From Tenacibaculum sp. 190524A05c (GTDB lineage Bacteria > Bacteroidota > Bacteroidia > Flavobacteriales > Flavobacteriaceae), in contig NZ_OZ038523.1 of assembly GCF_964036595.1 (NCBI RefSeq), positions 3,292,501 to 3,356,500 on the forward strand: a DNA stretch of 64,000 bases. The letters run 5' to 3'. Under the pieces are notes generated by a model, which was not told the origin of the DNA, searched no databases, and was given only the letters and a program-made list of their open reading frames with translations. This document shows positions 32,595 to 41,427 of this stretch, piece by piece; position 1 is the first letter of the stretch, and the number at the start of each line of letters is the position of its first letter. The position numbers and the translations under genes are program-made.

Positions 32595-33968
32595 TTATCC
32601 AATTACACCTTCAGGATTATAACCCAAATAAGGAACCTTTTTTTCAACAAAATTAATTCCATAGTCTTCCAATTCTTTTAAAATTGGCTCATAAACTTCC
32701 TTGTTTATTGGTAATTGAACACCTGGAGTGGTAATGTCTCCATTTAATATTTTTAGAGTTGCCATTGCAACAGGTAAACCAACAGTTTTGGCCATAGCCG
32801 TATAAGTTTGATCGTCTCCTTTGATAATCATACTACTTTCGATTTGATGTTTACCATCCTTATCTTGATAACCAAATTTATGATGCATAACAATCATATC
32901 TTTATCATCGGGCTGTAATGTCCATGAATCCATCAATATCTTTTGAAGGATTTGTGCTGGAGTTGCATTCTTCAATTCAACTTTTTTATTTCCATTAAAT
33001 ATATCAAGTTCAACAAATTTCTCCCACATAATATCATCTTGATCTATTTTCAAGTAAGATCTGAATTTTAATTCCACTGAATCTGACGGAGAATATGCTA
33101 AAAATGAATTGGTAAAATCACGATAACTCATGTTTTCTGAATCTTCAATAGTGTAACTATCATCGGTCATACCTAATTGTACAAAAACATTCCAAGCTCT
33201 GGAGTAACCAACTTTTCGAACAGTTCCTCTATACATGGTAGGAATATCATCTAATCCATAAATACTTCTATATTTAAGTGAATCTCTGTTGGCATAAGCT
33301 TCAAATTGTCCGCTACCATTTATAGTTAAAAACTCAGTTCTTCTGAATAATTTGTGATAAGGAATGTATTTATAAGCGCCTTCTTGAATAAATTTTGAAG
33401 CTCCTCCTTGTCCTGCTAAAACAACATTTCTTGGATTCCAGGTGAATTTATAGTTCCATAAGTTAGTATCACTTTCTGGCGCTACAAGTCCACCACAAAA
33501 TGATTCGAACAATAACATTTTACCACCTTCTTCACGAATTCTATCAATTACATCCATGGCACTCATATGGTCAATTCCCGGATCTAAACCAATTTCATTC
33601 ATAAAAATTAATCCTTTCTGCTTTGCCTCATGATCCAATGCTTTCATTTCTTTAGAAATGTAAGAGGCAGTAACCATATGTTTATTAAACTCAATACAGT
33701 TTTTTGCAACTTCAATATGTAAATGTGCAGGAAGCATAGAGATTACGATATCTGATTTTTGGATTGCGTCAATACGTTCTGCTTCATTAAATACATCTAG
33801 CTTCATTGCTGAAGCATTAGGATGATTGTTTATTTTTTGTACTGCATTTTCAACAGAAAGATCTCCAATTGTAATGTGTAAGTTTTCACTAGATGATTTA
33901 TCAAGTAAATATTTTATCAACGATGAACTTGATCGTCCGGCTCCAATAATCAATATATTTCTCATCAA
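32595..33968 (-). CDS. Saccharopine dehydrogenase family protein
   Basis: The cytosolic protein of 457 residues starts with a Rossmann NAD(P) site (IIGAGRSSSSL). It also has VISMLPAHLHIEVAKNC, VTASYISKEM, NEIGLDPGIDHMSAM and the C-terminal half of saccharopine-type dehydrogenases (GLVAPESDTNLWNYKFTWNPRNVVLAGQGG). These oxidise or form saccharopine in lysine metabolism; a lysine-degradation role is probable but related carboxynorspermidine-type substrates cannot be excluded. Either of two adjacent Met codons may be used. Confidence 0.88.
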   Translation of the reverse strand: MMRNILIIGAGRSSSSLIKYLLDKSSSENLHITIGDLSVENAVQKINNHPNASAMKLDVFNEAERIDAIQKSDIVISMLPAHLHIEVAKNCIEFNKHMVTASYISKEMKALDHEAKQKGLIFMNEIGLDPGIDHMSAMDVIDRIREEGGKMLLFESFCGGLVAPESDTNLWNYKFTWNPRNVVLAGQGGASKFIQEGAYKYIPYHKLFRRTEFLTINGSGQFEAYANRDSLKYRSIYGLDDIPTMYRGTVRKVGYSRAWNVFVQLGMTDDSYTIEDSENMSYRDFTNSFLAYSPSDSVELKFRSYLKIDQDDIMWEKFVELDIFNGNKKVELKNATPAQILQKILMDSWTLQPDDKDMIVMHHKFGYQDKDGKHQIESSMIIKGDDQTYTAMAKTVGLPVAMATLKILNGDITTPGVQLPINKEVYEPILKELEDYGINFVEKKVPYLGYNPEGVIG

Positions 33969-34045
33969 TTTATGTAGTAAATTTGTATGGTTTTGTTAGA
34001 AACCTTAGTTGTTTAAAAGTTTAATATTTAACAAATATAACAAAA

Positions 34046-34426
34046 ATGTATAAAAATTTAACAATAATTACGCTTTTAGGAGCGCTTACAATTATTTTAG
34101 GTGCATTTGGTGCTCATGCATTAAAAGAAACACTATCACCAGAAGCTTTACAAAGTTTTGAAACGGCTGTACGTTATCAAATGTATCACGTACTTCTTTT
34201 GATTATGGTGAACCTAACAGAACACTTTTCAATTGCTTTTAAAAGAAAGATAACTTGGTTTTTTTTGACTGGAATACTACTTTTTTCGGGCTCAATTTAT
34301 GCGATTTACCTGGGGAAAATCCCTGTAAATTACATTTGGTTTGTAACTCCATTAGGTGGCTTAGTGCTGATTATAGGTTGGTTCTTATTGAGTTATCAGC
34401 TATTTAAAAGGTCTAGAGGAAAATAA
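34046..34426 (+). CDS. DUF423 membrane protein
   Basis: The inner-membrane protein of 126 residues has four TM helices. The family signature is near the N-terminus: LGALTIILGAFGAHALKETLSPE, followed by ETAVRYQMYHVLLL. It belongs with YgdD/DUF423, a broadly conserved family of unknown function. It stands alone, divergent from the saccharopine dehydrogenase-like gene. Confidence 0.93.
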   Translation: MYKNLTIITLLGALTIILGAFGAHALKETLSPEALQSFETAVRYQMYHVLLLIMVNLTEHFSIAFKRKITWFFLTGILLFSGSIYAIYLGKIPVNYIWFVTPLGGLVLIIGWFLLSYQLFKRSRGK

Positions 34427-34474
34427 ATTAGTAATAAATACTACTTAAGAATAAGCAGTTTAAACAAAAAGATT

Positions 34475-34482
34475 TATTTTTG
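34475..34482 (+). promoter_or_regulatory. Probable pckA promoter, -7 box
   Basis: TATTTTTG fits TAnnTTTG and lies 32 bp before the pckA ATG. Confidence 0.5.
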
Positions 34483-34514
34483 TCGGAAATAAAACACAAC
34501 TAAAAAGATTATAG

Positions 34515-36128
34515 ATGACAAATCTTGAAACGAAAACGATTTCGTTAGAATCATTAGGTATTAAAAGTTCTACCGTTCGTTATCAGTTAACTTCAGAGGA
34601 GTTACACGGTTTAACTATTGAAAAAGGACAAGGTAAAGAATCTGCGTTTGGTGCCATTGCAGTAAATACAGGTGAGTTTACAGGAAGGTCTCCTATGGAT
34701 AGATTCATAGTTAAAGACGAAATCACTAAAGATCAGATTTGGTGGGGTGATATCAATATCCCATTCGATTCAGAAAAATTTGACAAATTATACGATAAAG
34801 TAACTGCTTATTTATCTGATAGAGAGGTTTTTGTAAGAGATAGTTATGCTTGTGCTGACGAAGACTATAAGTTAAATATTAGAGTTGTAAACGAATATCC
34901 ATGGAGTAATATGTTTGCTTATAACATGTTTTTACGTCCAACAGCTGAAGAGTTAAAAGACTTTTCTCCAGAGTGGACTGTAATTAACGCACCAGGATTT
35001 ATGGCAGATGCAGAAGTTGATGGTACACGTCAACATAACTTTGCTATCTTAAACTTTTCAAGAAAAGTAGCTTTAATTGGTGGAACTGGATATACAGGAG
35101 AAATCAAAAAAGGTATTTTCTCTGCGTTAAACTTTATTTTACCAGTATATAAGAACACTTTACCAATGCACTGTTCTGCAAATGTTGGTAAAGATGGAGA
35201 TACAGCAATTTTCTTCGGATTATCTGGAACTGGAAAAACAACATTATCTACTGATCCAAACAGAAGTTTAATTGGAGATGATGAGCATGGATGGACTTCT
35301 GAAAACACGGTTTTCAATTTTGAAGGAGGTTGTTATGCTAAGGTTATTGATCTTTCTCAAGAAAAAGAACCTGAAATTTACGGAGCAATTAAAAAAGGAG
35401 CAATCCTTGAAAATATTGTAATGGATGATAAAGGAAATGTAGATTTCGCTGATACATCTATTACTCAAAATACTCGCGTGAGTTATCCAATTCACCACAT
35501 TGAAAATATTAGAGTTCCTTCTATTGGAAAGAATCCTAAGAATATTTTCTTCTTAACGGCAGATGCATTCGGTGTTTTACCTCCGATTTCAAAATTAACT
35601 CCAGGTCAGGCTGCTTATCACTTTATTTCTGGATACACAGCTAAGGTTGCTGGAACAGAAGCTGGTGTTACTGAGCCATTACCAAGTTTCTCTGCTTGTT
35701 TTGGAGCACCATTTATGCCATTACACCCAACTCGTTATGCAGAAATGTTAAGCGAGAAAATGAAAGAAACTGGTGTTAATGTTTGGTTAGTAAATACAGG
35801 ATGGTTTGCTGGTCCTTATGGAGTAGGAAACAGAATGAAATTAAAATATACTCGTGCTATGATCAATGCAGCTCTTACTGGAGGATTACCAGAAGAGATT
35901 ACATATGAAGATTACCACATTCATTCAGTATTTGGTTTAGCCCAACCAAGAAAGTGTCCTGGAATTCCATCGGAATTATTAAGTCAGCGTCAAGCTTGGA
36001 ATAATGATGAAGGATATTATGAAACAGCACATAAATTAGCAGATTCTTTTAGAGCTAACTTTAAGAAGTTCGAAGAATATGCAAATGAAGAGATATTAGC
36101 TGGTGGTCCACCAATCATCAAAAAATAA
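34515..36128 (+). CDS. pckA: Phosphoenolpyruvate carboxykinase (ATP)
   Basis: The enzyme converts oxaloacetate and ATP to phosphoenolpyruvate, the entry step of gluconeogenesis. The 537 residues include EFTGRSPMDRF (substrate), the P-loop GLSGTGKTT (235-243), GDDEHGW (metal-binding Asp) and YTRAMINAAL. The length is standard. It is monocistronic with a terminator 6 bp after the stop codon. Gluconeogenesis fits growth on amino acids and peptides. Confidence 0.98.
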   Translation: MTNLETKTISLESLGIKSSTVRYQLTSEELHGLTIEKGQGKESAFGAIAVNTGEFTGRSPMDRFIVKDEITKDQIWWGDINIPFDSEKFDKLYDKVTAYLSDREVFVRDSYACADEDYKLNIRVVNEYPWSNMFAYNMFLRPTAEELKDFSPEWTVINAPGFMADAEVDGTRQHNFAILNFSRKVALIGGTGYTGEIKKGIFSALNFILPVYKNTLPMHCSANVGKDGDTAIFFGLSGTGKTTLSTDPNRSLIGDDEHGWTSENTVFNFEGGCYAKVIDLSQEKEPEIYGAIKKGAILENIVMDDKGNVDFADTSITQNTRVSYPIHHIENIRVPSIGKNPKNIFFLTADAFGVLPPISKLTPGQAAYHFISGYTAKVAGTEAGVTEPLPSFSACFGAPFMPLHPTRYAEMLSEKMKETGVNVWLVNTGWFAGPYGVGNRMKLKYTRAMINAALTGGLPEEITYEDYHIHSVFGLAQPRKCPGIPSELLSQRQAWNNDEGYYETAHKLADSFRANFKKFEEYANEEILAGGPPIIKK

Positions 36129-36133
36129 AAATT

Positions 36134-36164
36134 AAAAGCATCCTAATTAGGATGCTTTTTTTTT
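36134..36164 (+). terminator. Terminator of pckA
   Basis: A perfect palindrome AGCATCCTAATTAGGATGCT (36137-36156) is followed by nine T. Confidence 0.92.
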
Positions 36165-36200
36165 GAATTCTAATTACTTTAGCGTAAAACAAGTAAATAG

Positions 36201-37823
36201 ATGATTGTTCAAGGAAAAATAGTAGATATAGTCAACAAAAAAATCTTTAAAGGAGAAGTTGAAATAGAAAACGGAAAAATAAAATCTATTAGAGAGAGCA
36301 ATCATGCTGTTGAAAAGTATATTCTTCCTGGTTTTGTTGATGCACATATACACATAGAAAGTTCAATGTTGGTTCCATCTGAATTTGCTAAAATAGCTGT
36401 TACTCATGGAACCGTTGCAACAGTTTCTGATCCTCATGAAATAGCTAATGTTTTGGGACTAGAAGGTGTGTATTTTATGATTGATAACGGAAAGAAAGTT
36501 CCTTTAAAATTTAATTTCGGAGCACCTTCATGTGTACCTGCTACTTCCTTTGAAAGTGCAGGAGCTGTCATAGATTCGGAAGACATAAAAGTCTTATTAC
36601 AAAACCCAGATATTAAGTATTTGGCGGAGATGATGAATTATCCAGGTGTAATTCATCAAGATAGCGAGGTGTTAAAAAAGATAGCTTGGGCAAAGTATTT
36701 TGGAAAACCCGTTGACGGTCATGCTCCAGGTTTAAGAGGTAAAAGCTTATGGAAATATATAGCGGCTGGTATAAAAACTGATCACGAATGTTTTACTTAT
36801 AAAGAAGGATTAGAAAAGCTACAAAGAGGAATGAAAGTAATTATTCGTGAAGGAAGTGCGGCCAAAAACTTTGAAGCGTTAATTGATCTGCTTCCTGAGC
36901 ATTATGAGAATATGATGTTTTGTTCTGATGATAAACATCCAGATGATTTATTAGTAGGTCATTTAAATCAACTTTGTGAACGCGCTGTAGCTAAAGGAAT
37001 AGATGTGTTTAAAGTTTTAAAAGCGGCTTGTGTAAATCCAGTAAAACATTACAATTTAGATGTTGGATTGTTAAATGAAGGTGATGATGCTGATTTTATT
37101 GTTGTAGAAGATTTAGAAAAATTCAATGTTTTACAAACGTACATCAATGGAGAGTTAGTTGCTGAGAATGGTGAATCATTTGTAAAATCTGTTGAATTTG
37201 ATGTGTTGAATAACTTCAATACTGATGTAAAGAAGAATTCGGATTTTGAATTTCATTCTGCATCAGAAAAGATTCGAGTTATTGAAGCGTTAGATGGAGA
37301 ATTGGTTACTAATGAAATAGAAACAGATTCATTAATTAAAGATGGAAATTTAGTTTCAGATGTTGATAATGATGTTTTAAAAATGACGGTTGTAAATCGT
37401 TATAAAAATGCTGAACCTGCCATCGCATTTATCAAAAACTTTGGCTTGAAGGAAGGAGCAATTGCTAGTTCTGTAGGCCACGATTCGCATAATATTATTG
37501 CTGTTGGAGTTTCTGACGAAGCAATTTGTAAAGCTGTTAATTTATTGATTGAGAATAAAGGTGGTATTTGCGCTGTAAATGATTCAATAGAAAAAGTGGT
37601 TGCATTACCAGTAGCTGGAATTATGAGCGATCAACCGGCTGATGTTATCGGAAAAGCCTATGCTGAATTAGATGAAATGGCAAAAGAAATGGGAAGTAAA
37701 TTAAAAGCTCCTTACATGACTTTATCTTTTATGGCTTTATTGGTTATTCCTGCATTGAAGTTATCGGATAAAGGACTATTTGATGGAAATTCGTTTAAAT
37801 TTACTTCTGTAGAAATTAAATAG
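36201..37823 (+). CDS. ade: Adenine deaminase
   Basis: The amidohydrolase converts adenine to hypoxanthine and ammonia in purine salvage. The 540 residues start with a composite beta domain. Metal ligands follow in [11 protein letters not shown] (HxH) and VSDPHEI, with later histidines in HAPGLRG and TDHECF and the Asp in [10 protein letters not shown]. The C-terminal Ade-type domain carries VGHDSHNI and MSDQPADVI. Complete, followed by a bidirectional terminator. Confidence 0.96.
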   Translation: MIVQGKIVDIVNKKIFKGEVEIENGKIKSIRESNHAVEKYILPGFVDAHIHIESSMLVPSEFAKIAVTHGTVATVSDPHEIANVLGLEGVYFMIDNGKKVPLKFNFGAPSCVPATSFESAGAVIDSEDIKVLLQNPDIKYLAEMMNYPGVIHQDSEVLKKIAWAKYFGKPVDGHAPGLRGKSLWKYIAAGIKTDHECFTYKEGLEKLQRGMKVIIREGSAAKNFEALIDLLPEHYENMMFCSDDKHPDDLLVGHLNQLCERAVAKGIDVFKVLKAACVNPVKHYNLDVGLLNEGDDADFIVVEDLEKFNVLQTYINGELVAENGESFVKSVEFDVLNNFNTDVKKNSDFEFHSASEKIRVIEALDGELVTNEIETDSLIKDGNLVSDVDNDVLKMTVVNRYKNAEPAIAFIKNFGLKEGAIASSVGHDSHNIIAVGVSDEAICKAVNLLIENKGGICAVNDSIEKVVALPVAGIMSDQPADVIGKAYAELDEMAKEMGSKLKAPYMTLSFMALLVIPALKLSDKGLFDGNSFKFTSVEIK

Positions 37824-37842
37824 AGAACAATTCTAAAAAAAT

Positions 37843-37882
37843 AAAAAAAGCAAATAGAAAATTTTTTCTATTTGCTTTTTGT
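37843..37882. terminator. Bidirectional terminator between ade and the small-protein cluster
   Basis: A 16-bp stem AAAAAGCAAATAGAAA / TTTCTATTTGCTTTTT (37845-37860 and 37865-37880), with A and T runs on both sides. It serves ade on the plus strand and the leftward small-protein cluster. Confidence 0.9.
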
Positions 37883-37905
37883 TTTATGAAATAGAGATAA
37901 AATGT

Positions 37906-38214
37906 TTACCATCGAACTACAGTTTCTCTATTTTGATATACTACTTTACCATATTCAGTGATTTCAAATTTACCTTCTAACGAAGAGTTTGCGAAATCTG
38001 AAGTTAATTCTCCACTAAGTTGTTGCAATCCTAGGTTTTTCCAAATAGCCTGAGTTGGTTGTTCAGGTGTCATGGTTCCATTTCCTAAATTAAGCCCATC
38101 AAAGTTTAATGAAGTTGTTATAGTGTTTGTTGCAGTATCAATGCTATATGCAATTTCAAGTCCTCCAATATGACTTGTTCCTTTAATCGGAGTTGTTTGT
38201 GTGTTATTTGACAT
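37906..38214 (-). CDS. Small beta-rich protein of unknown function
   Basis: The 102-residue protein has no signal peptide, TM helix or cysteine. It starts with a flexible Asn/Thr/Gln-rich segment. Several beta strands follow (ISYSID-like repeats: IAYSIDTATNTITTSLNFDG, KFEITEYGKVVYQNRE). No family is recognised. It is the last gene of a leftward group (46 bp after the 135-residue gene) that also encodes two paralogous MGKGAF proteins. Confidence 0.6.
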   Translation of the reverse strand: MSNNTQTTPIKGTSHIGGLEIAYSIDTATNTITTSLNFDGLNLGNGTMTPEQPTQAIWKNLGLQQLSGELTSDFANSSLEGKFEITEYGKVVYQNRETVVRW

Positions 38215-38260
38215 TGTTTTGTGTTTTTAATTAGTATTGAGTTTGTTGTGTTTCTATATT

Positions 38261-38668
38261 TTATTCAGTTGAAGAATCTAAATTGAATATCGAAGCTTTT
38301 ATAGGAAGTTTTTCATAGTTTCTTCCTTTAAAAGTCATTCCACCGGATCCATTCCAGTCTGAGTCTAAAGACATATTTGTTTCAAATGGAAGTACGATTC
38401 CACTCAATTTATGTTGTGGAGGAAAATTCCCTCTGATATTTATCAATCGAACACTTTCTTTGAATCCAGAAGCGTGTGTAGATCCTGTAACTTGTCCAGA
38501 ATAGACTTCTTCTTCACCATTGCTGATAGTTAATTTTACAGTTCCACTTACTGTATTTTCATATGGATGAACTAAAAGTGAAAATTGTAATACTGGTGAC
38601 AACGGGTCAGCAATTTCTCCCATCACTCCTTTGAAATATATTGTTTTAGTAATTGTATTTGTATTCAT
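38261..38668 (-). CDS. Small beta-sandwich-like protein, possibly DUF1842-related
   Basis: The 135-residue protein lacks a signal peptide, TM segment or cysteine. The patterns PVLQFSLLVHPYENTVSGTVKL, VTGSTHASGF and FETNMSLDSDWNGSGGMTF resemble, weakly, the DUF1842 family of short bacterial beta proteins. This rests on memory and is not secure. It is 23 bp after the zinc-site gene and 46 bp before the 102-residue gene, so it is part of the same operon. Confidence 0.55.
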   Translation of the reverse strand: MNTNTITKTIYFKGVMGEIADPLSPVLQFSLLVHPYENTVSGTVKLTISNGEEEVYSGQVTGSTHASGFKESVRLINIRGNFPPQHKLSGIVLPFETNMSLDSDWNGSGGMTFKGRNYEKLPIKASIFNLDSSTE

Positions 38669-38691
38669 GATTTAATTGAAGGTTTTGGTTT

Positions 38692-39174
38692 TTACCAATT
38701 GTTTTTAGGGCATTTTTGATTTGGTATAGCAACTTTTCTTCCAATTACACAACCGCAAATAGAACAGATATCCATATCTTCATCTGCCGATAATTTAAAT
38801 TTATAAGCTATTTGTTCCGTTGCTTGAGTAATGAAAGGACAAGTTTTACATATGGCTTTTCTTTCATTTATCACTTCTTCACTTGCCATTTTAAATCCTG
38901 CTAAACCCCAATTCATAAAAGATTTAGCGCCATTTTTAACCAATTCAAAATTTGAATGGTTTGTTTTATTTTCTTGAGTAATCCCTACTTGAAGAAGACT
39001 TGGAATGAGGTCTTTTTCTGTTGAAGCTCTATAAATTAATCTCGCGAAAACATCATCTGTTTTTACACGTTCCACTAAACGATTAGGAAAAGGCTTTTCT
39101 AGTTCCAATAATTCTGTGATTCCTGTTTGTAAATCAATTCCTTGTTGTACTATTTCATTGAAAGGCGCTATCAT
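38692..39174 (-). CDS. 160-residue protein with a C-terminal cysteine cluster (likely zinc site)
   Basis: The N-terminal two thirds are helical without known motif. The C-terminal part has C109-x2-C112 (RKAICKTCPF), then C137-x2-C140-x-C142 (DICSICGCVIGRK) and C155-P (KCPKNNW). This is the layout of a small zinc-binding domain also seen in some phage proteins. The protein is cytosolic. It lies between the MGKGAF paralogues and the two small beta proteins; a role as an assembly or maturation factor for them is conceivable but unproven. Confidence 0.6.
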   Translation of the reverse strand: MIAPFNEIVQQGIDLQTGITELLELEKPFPNRLVERVKTDDVFARLIYRASTEKDLIPSLLQVGITQENKTNHSNFELVKNGAKSFMNWGLAGFKMASEEVINERKAICKTCPFITQATEQIAYKFKLSADEDMDICSICGCVIGRKVAIPNQKCPKNNW

Positions 39175-39274
39175 AATATTAAAAGTTTAGTGAATGTTTA
39201 GAAGTAAATGAATATGTTCATCATCTTAAGACGATGAACATATCATCTATTTAACTCTGAATTGAGTATTAATT

Positions 39275-39640
39275 TTAACCGTTATATACTACAGTTACTT
39301 TGTATTGATCTCCATCTGGTACACAAGTAACGCTTACGTTTGGTGAAGCTCCTGAAGATGTCCATACATTGCTGTATTCGTATAAATTGAAACTTCCTGA
39401 ATTCGTAAATTTTCCAGTATTTGGATCTAAAACTGCAATTCCGTAAGCAACACTACTGTGCTCACAACAACAAGGTATCCCAGAAGCTTGTGCTTCGATA
39501 TATTCTCTCGCTGAATCCTGACCACCTGGAATTAAATTTGTCCAAGTACCTGTTGCGTTCATACAATTAGTTCCTCCTACTTCTACTTTTACTAAAGCAT
39601 TACTTTTGTTGTCTACTGTTACAAATGCTCCTTTTCCCAT
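39275..39640 (-). CDS. MGKGAF-family small protein, paralogue A
   Basis: The 121-residue protein without signal peptide starts MGKGAFVTVDNKSNALVKVE. The conserved GG.NCM, YIEA.(A/T)SGIPCCCE and late VTVVYNG are shared with the next gene (about half of residues identical by eye). Four cysteines, three in a row, are invariant between the two. The strands suggest a compact beta sandwich, as in small cytosolic lectin- or cytolysin-like proteins, but I recognise no family. The first 13 bases upstream of the ATG are identical in both copies. Confidence 0.6.
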   Translation of the reverse strand: MGKGAFVTVDNKSNALVKVEVGGTNCMNATGTWTNLIPGGQDSAREYIEAQASGIPCCCEHSSVAYGIAVLDPNTGKFTNSGSFNLYEYSNVWTSSGASPNVSVTCVPDGDQYKVTVVYNG

Positions 39641-39760
39641 GATATTTAAGTTTAGTTAATATGTTCCTACTCGTAAGGCTTTTCGGAATCCGCCTCGTTT
39701 TTTAAAGTGATTTCTGCTTCACTATGAGTTTGGTTAGTGTTAGTTTGTCTTTATTAATTT

Positions 39761-39807
39761 GAAGTAACATTGAATTATATACCGAAACACGGCTGGGTTT
39801 TTACTTC
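39761..39807 (-). repeat. Duplicated upstream element, copy A
   Basis: On the plus strand GAAGTAAC (39761-39768), 11 bp, then TACCGAAACACGG followed by CTGGGTTTTTACTT (39780-39806). GAAGTAA and TTACTTC form an inverted repeat, and CCGAAACACGG an inner small hairpin. The same unit lies upstream of paralogue B. Confidence 0.65.
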
Positions 39808-39884
39808 TGGTTTAATAGTTGACGATATTTAGATAGACTTTTTTAATAAGCCGTATTTTAGAATTTCCTTTTTAATTCTAGATT

Positions 39885-40253
39885 TTATGCATTATATGTT
39901 ATCGTGATTAAATCCTCCTCACCAGGTTGAATTGTTATAGATATTGCATCAGATTTTGTTTTTACATCAGACGTCCAGTTATTATTTTCTTCATTTAAAT
40001 TGAAGATTGTAATTGGGGTATATTCTCCGGTCATTGAGTTTAATTTTTCAATACCGTACATAACTGTTCTTGTTTCACAACAACATGGTATTCCTGAGGT
40101 TTTTGCCTCAATATATTTTCGATCTGAGGTGGTATTAGGAAGAATTAAATTTTCCCAAAAACCTGTTGTGCTCATACAATTTTCTCCACCTGTTTCTACT
40201 TTAAGTAAAGAGTTACTTTTATTTTCTACTGTTATGAATGCACCTTTTCCCAT
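39885..40253 (-). CDS. MGKGAF-family small protein, paralogue B
   Basis: The 122-residue protein starts MGKGAFITVENKSNSLLKVE and aligns along its full length with paralogue A: GGENCM, YIEAKTSGIPCCCE, YGIEKLNSMTG, ITITYNA. No signal peptide. The invariant cysteines and the CCC triplet argue for a structural or metal role. It is the first gene of the leftward cluster, with 244 bp to paralogue A that hold a second copy of the shared upstream element. The pair arose by tandem duplication including regulatory DNA. Confidence 0.6.
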   Translation of the reverse strand: MGKGAFITVENKSNSLLKVETGGENCMSTTGFWENLILPNTTSDRKYIEAKTSGIPCCCETRTVMYGIEKLNSMTGEYTPITIFNLNEENNNWTSDVKTKSDAISITIQPGEEDLITITYNA

Positions 40254-40295
40254 GATATTTAAGTTTGGTTAGTTTTGGTTAGTTTCAATTGATTA

Positions 40296-40342
40296 GAAGT
40301 AACTGTTATTTTGTTTACCGAAACACGGTTGAGTTTTTACTT
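40296..40342 (-). repeat. Duplicated upstream element, copy B
   Basis: GAAGTAAC (40296-40303), 12 bp, then TACCGAAACACGG followed by TTGAGTTTTTACTT (40316-40342). It differs from copy A at two positions in the core. It lies 43-89 bp upstream of paralogue B. Confidence 0.65.
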
Positions 40343-40680
40343 TCTAAATTCAATTTGAACGTTTTAGAAATAAATTTGTTTATGAATTATTTCTGATGTA
40401 AAACTACTGTGAATAAGAAGGTTAAATTTTGAAAATGGAATAAGAAGGGATTTCTTTTCCATGAAAACGGAAAAAAAAGGAATGAAAATTAACACGTCAT
40501 TGCGAGGTGCAAAGCGATCTTTGTCTTTTAAGTTAAATGTAGATTCTTACTTGAGATTACTTCATTTCACGTTGTTTCATTCGTAATGACGATTTGTGTT
40601 GTCATTACGAGGAAGTATGACGAAGTAATCTATTTTGTAAAATTAGAAATTACGTCATATATACAAATTACATTTAGATT
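40343..40680. other. Non-coding region ending in dispersed repeats
   Basis: No open frame. The left part is AT-rich, with a GGAAAAGAAA-type purine tract near 40460-40485. The right part consists of the repeat units described at 40495-40658. Confidence 0.5.
40495..40658. repeat. Dispersed palindromic repeat (CGTCATTGCGAGG type)
   Basis: CGTCATTGCGA (40495-40505) is mirrored by TCGTAATGACG (40581-40591). A second unit starts GTCATTACGAGG (40601-40612) and ends near CGTCAT (about 40653-40658). Between the arms are GCGATCT/GAGATTACTTCATTTCAC segments. A related copy lies at 44566-44672. Such repeats are common between genes of marine flavobacteria. Confidence 0.75.
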
Positions 40681-41427
40681 TTATTTAAGCGTACGAACCT
40701 TTTTAATTAAATCTTTATAACGTTCGCTTAAAGTAATATGGTGTTTTCCTTGTAGTACAATAAGGTTATCTGAAGGAACTATTTCCGTAATTTTATCAAT
40801 ATTGGCAATATAATTTCTATGTGTTCTACAAAAAGAGTTTTCGTCTAATAGTTTTAAAATCTTGGTAAGCGATATTAAAATCACAAACTTTTCATTAGCA
40901 GTAATTATATTACAGTATTTCTCTTCAACCTCTATATAAATAATATCCGCTAATAATACTTTTTTAAGCGATTTTCCTTTCTTGATGAATAAGTAATCAC
41001 TACTAATTACAGTATCTTCTTCATCTGTGATAAAAACATCATTTTGATCGTAGAATTTTTCTACGGCCATTTCAATAGCATATAACACTTCCAGTTCATT
41101 GAAAGGTTTCATCAAAAAGCTAAAAGGTTGTGTGAGTTTAGCACGTTCAAATATTTTACGATCAGTAGAACTTGTTAAAAACACAAAAGGTTTAGAAGCA
41201 TCAGGAACTGTATTAATAGTTTCAGCAAACGTAATTCCATCAGGAACACCATCTAGAAAAATATCAATAATTACAATATCTACTTTTACTTTGTAGTATA
41301 AATCAAGCGCTTCTTTAAAAGTTCTAGCAACTCCAGAAATGGTATAATTGTTTTCGTTTAATACCTTAATTAGTTTATCACTTTCTTGAGGTGTATCTTC
41401 AATAATTAAAATATTAACATTATCCAT
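40681..41427 (-). CDS. LytTR-family response regulator
   Basis: The 248-residue protein has a receiver domain (about 1-125; acidic pair E10/D11, phosphoacceptor Asp55 in IVIIDIFLD, Thr/Ser in FLTSS, Lys in FLMKPF). It also has a C-terminal LytTR DNA-binding domain (about 145-245, YIEVEEKYCNIITANEKF and SFCRTHRNYIANIDKI). It overlaps the histidine kinase gene by 8 bp and is its cognate regulator. Targets may include the adjacent small-protein cluster, which is an inference from position. Confidence 0.93.
   Translation of the reverse strand: MDNVNILIIEDTPQESDKLIKVLNENNYTISGVARTFKEALDLYYKVKVDIVIIDIFLDGVPDGITFAETINTVPDASKPFVFLTSSTDRKIFERAKLTQPFSFLMKPFNELEVLYAIEMAVEKFYDQNDVFITDEEDTVISSDYLFIKKGKSLKKVLLADIIYIEVEEKYCNIITANEKFVILISLTKILKLLDENSFCRTHRNYIANIDKITEIVPSDNLIVLQGKHHITLSERYKDLIKKVRTLK

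Noticed and set aside
39275..40253. CCC-motif proteins as RiPP or lanthipeptide precursors
   Set aside because: They are 121-122 residues, conserved along the full length, lack a leader-core layout, and no modifying enzyme gene is nearby.
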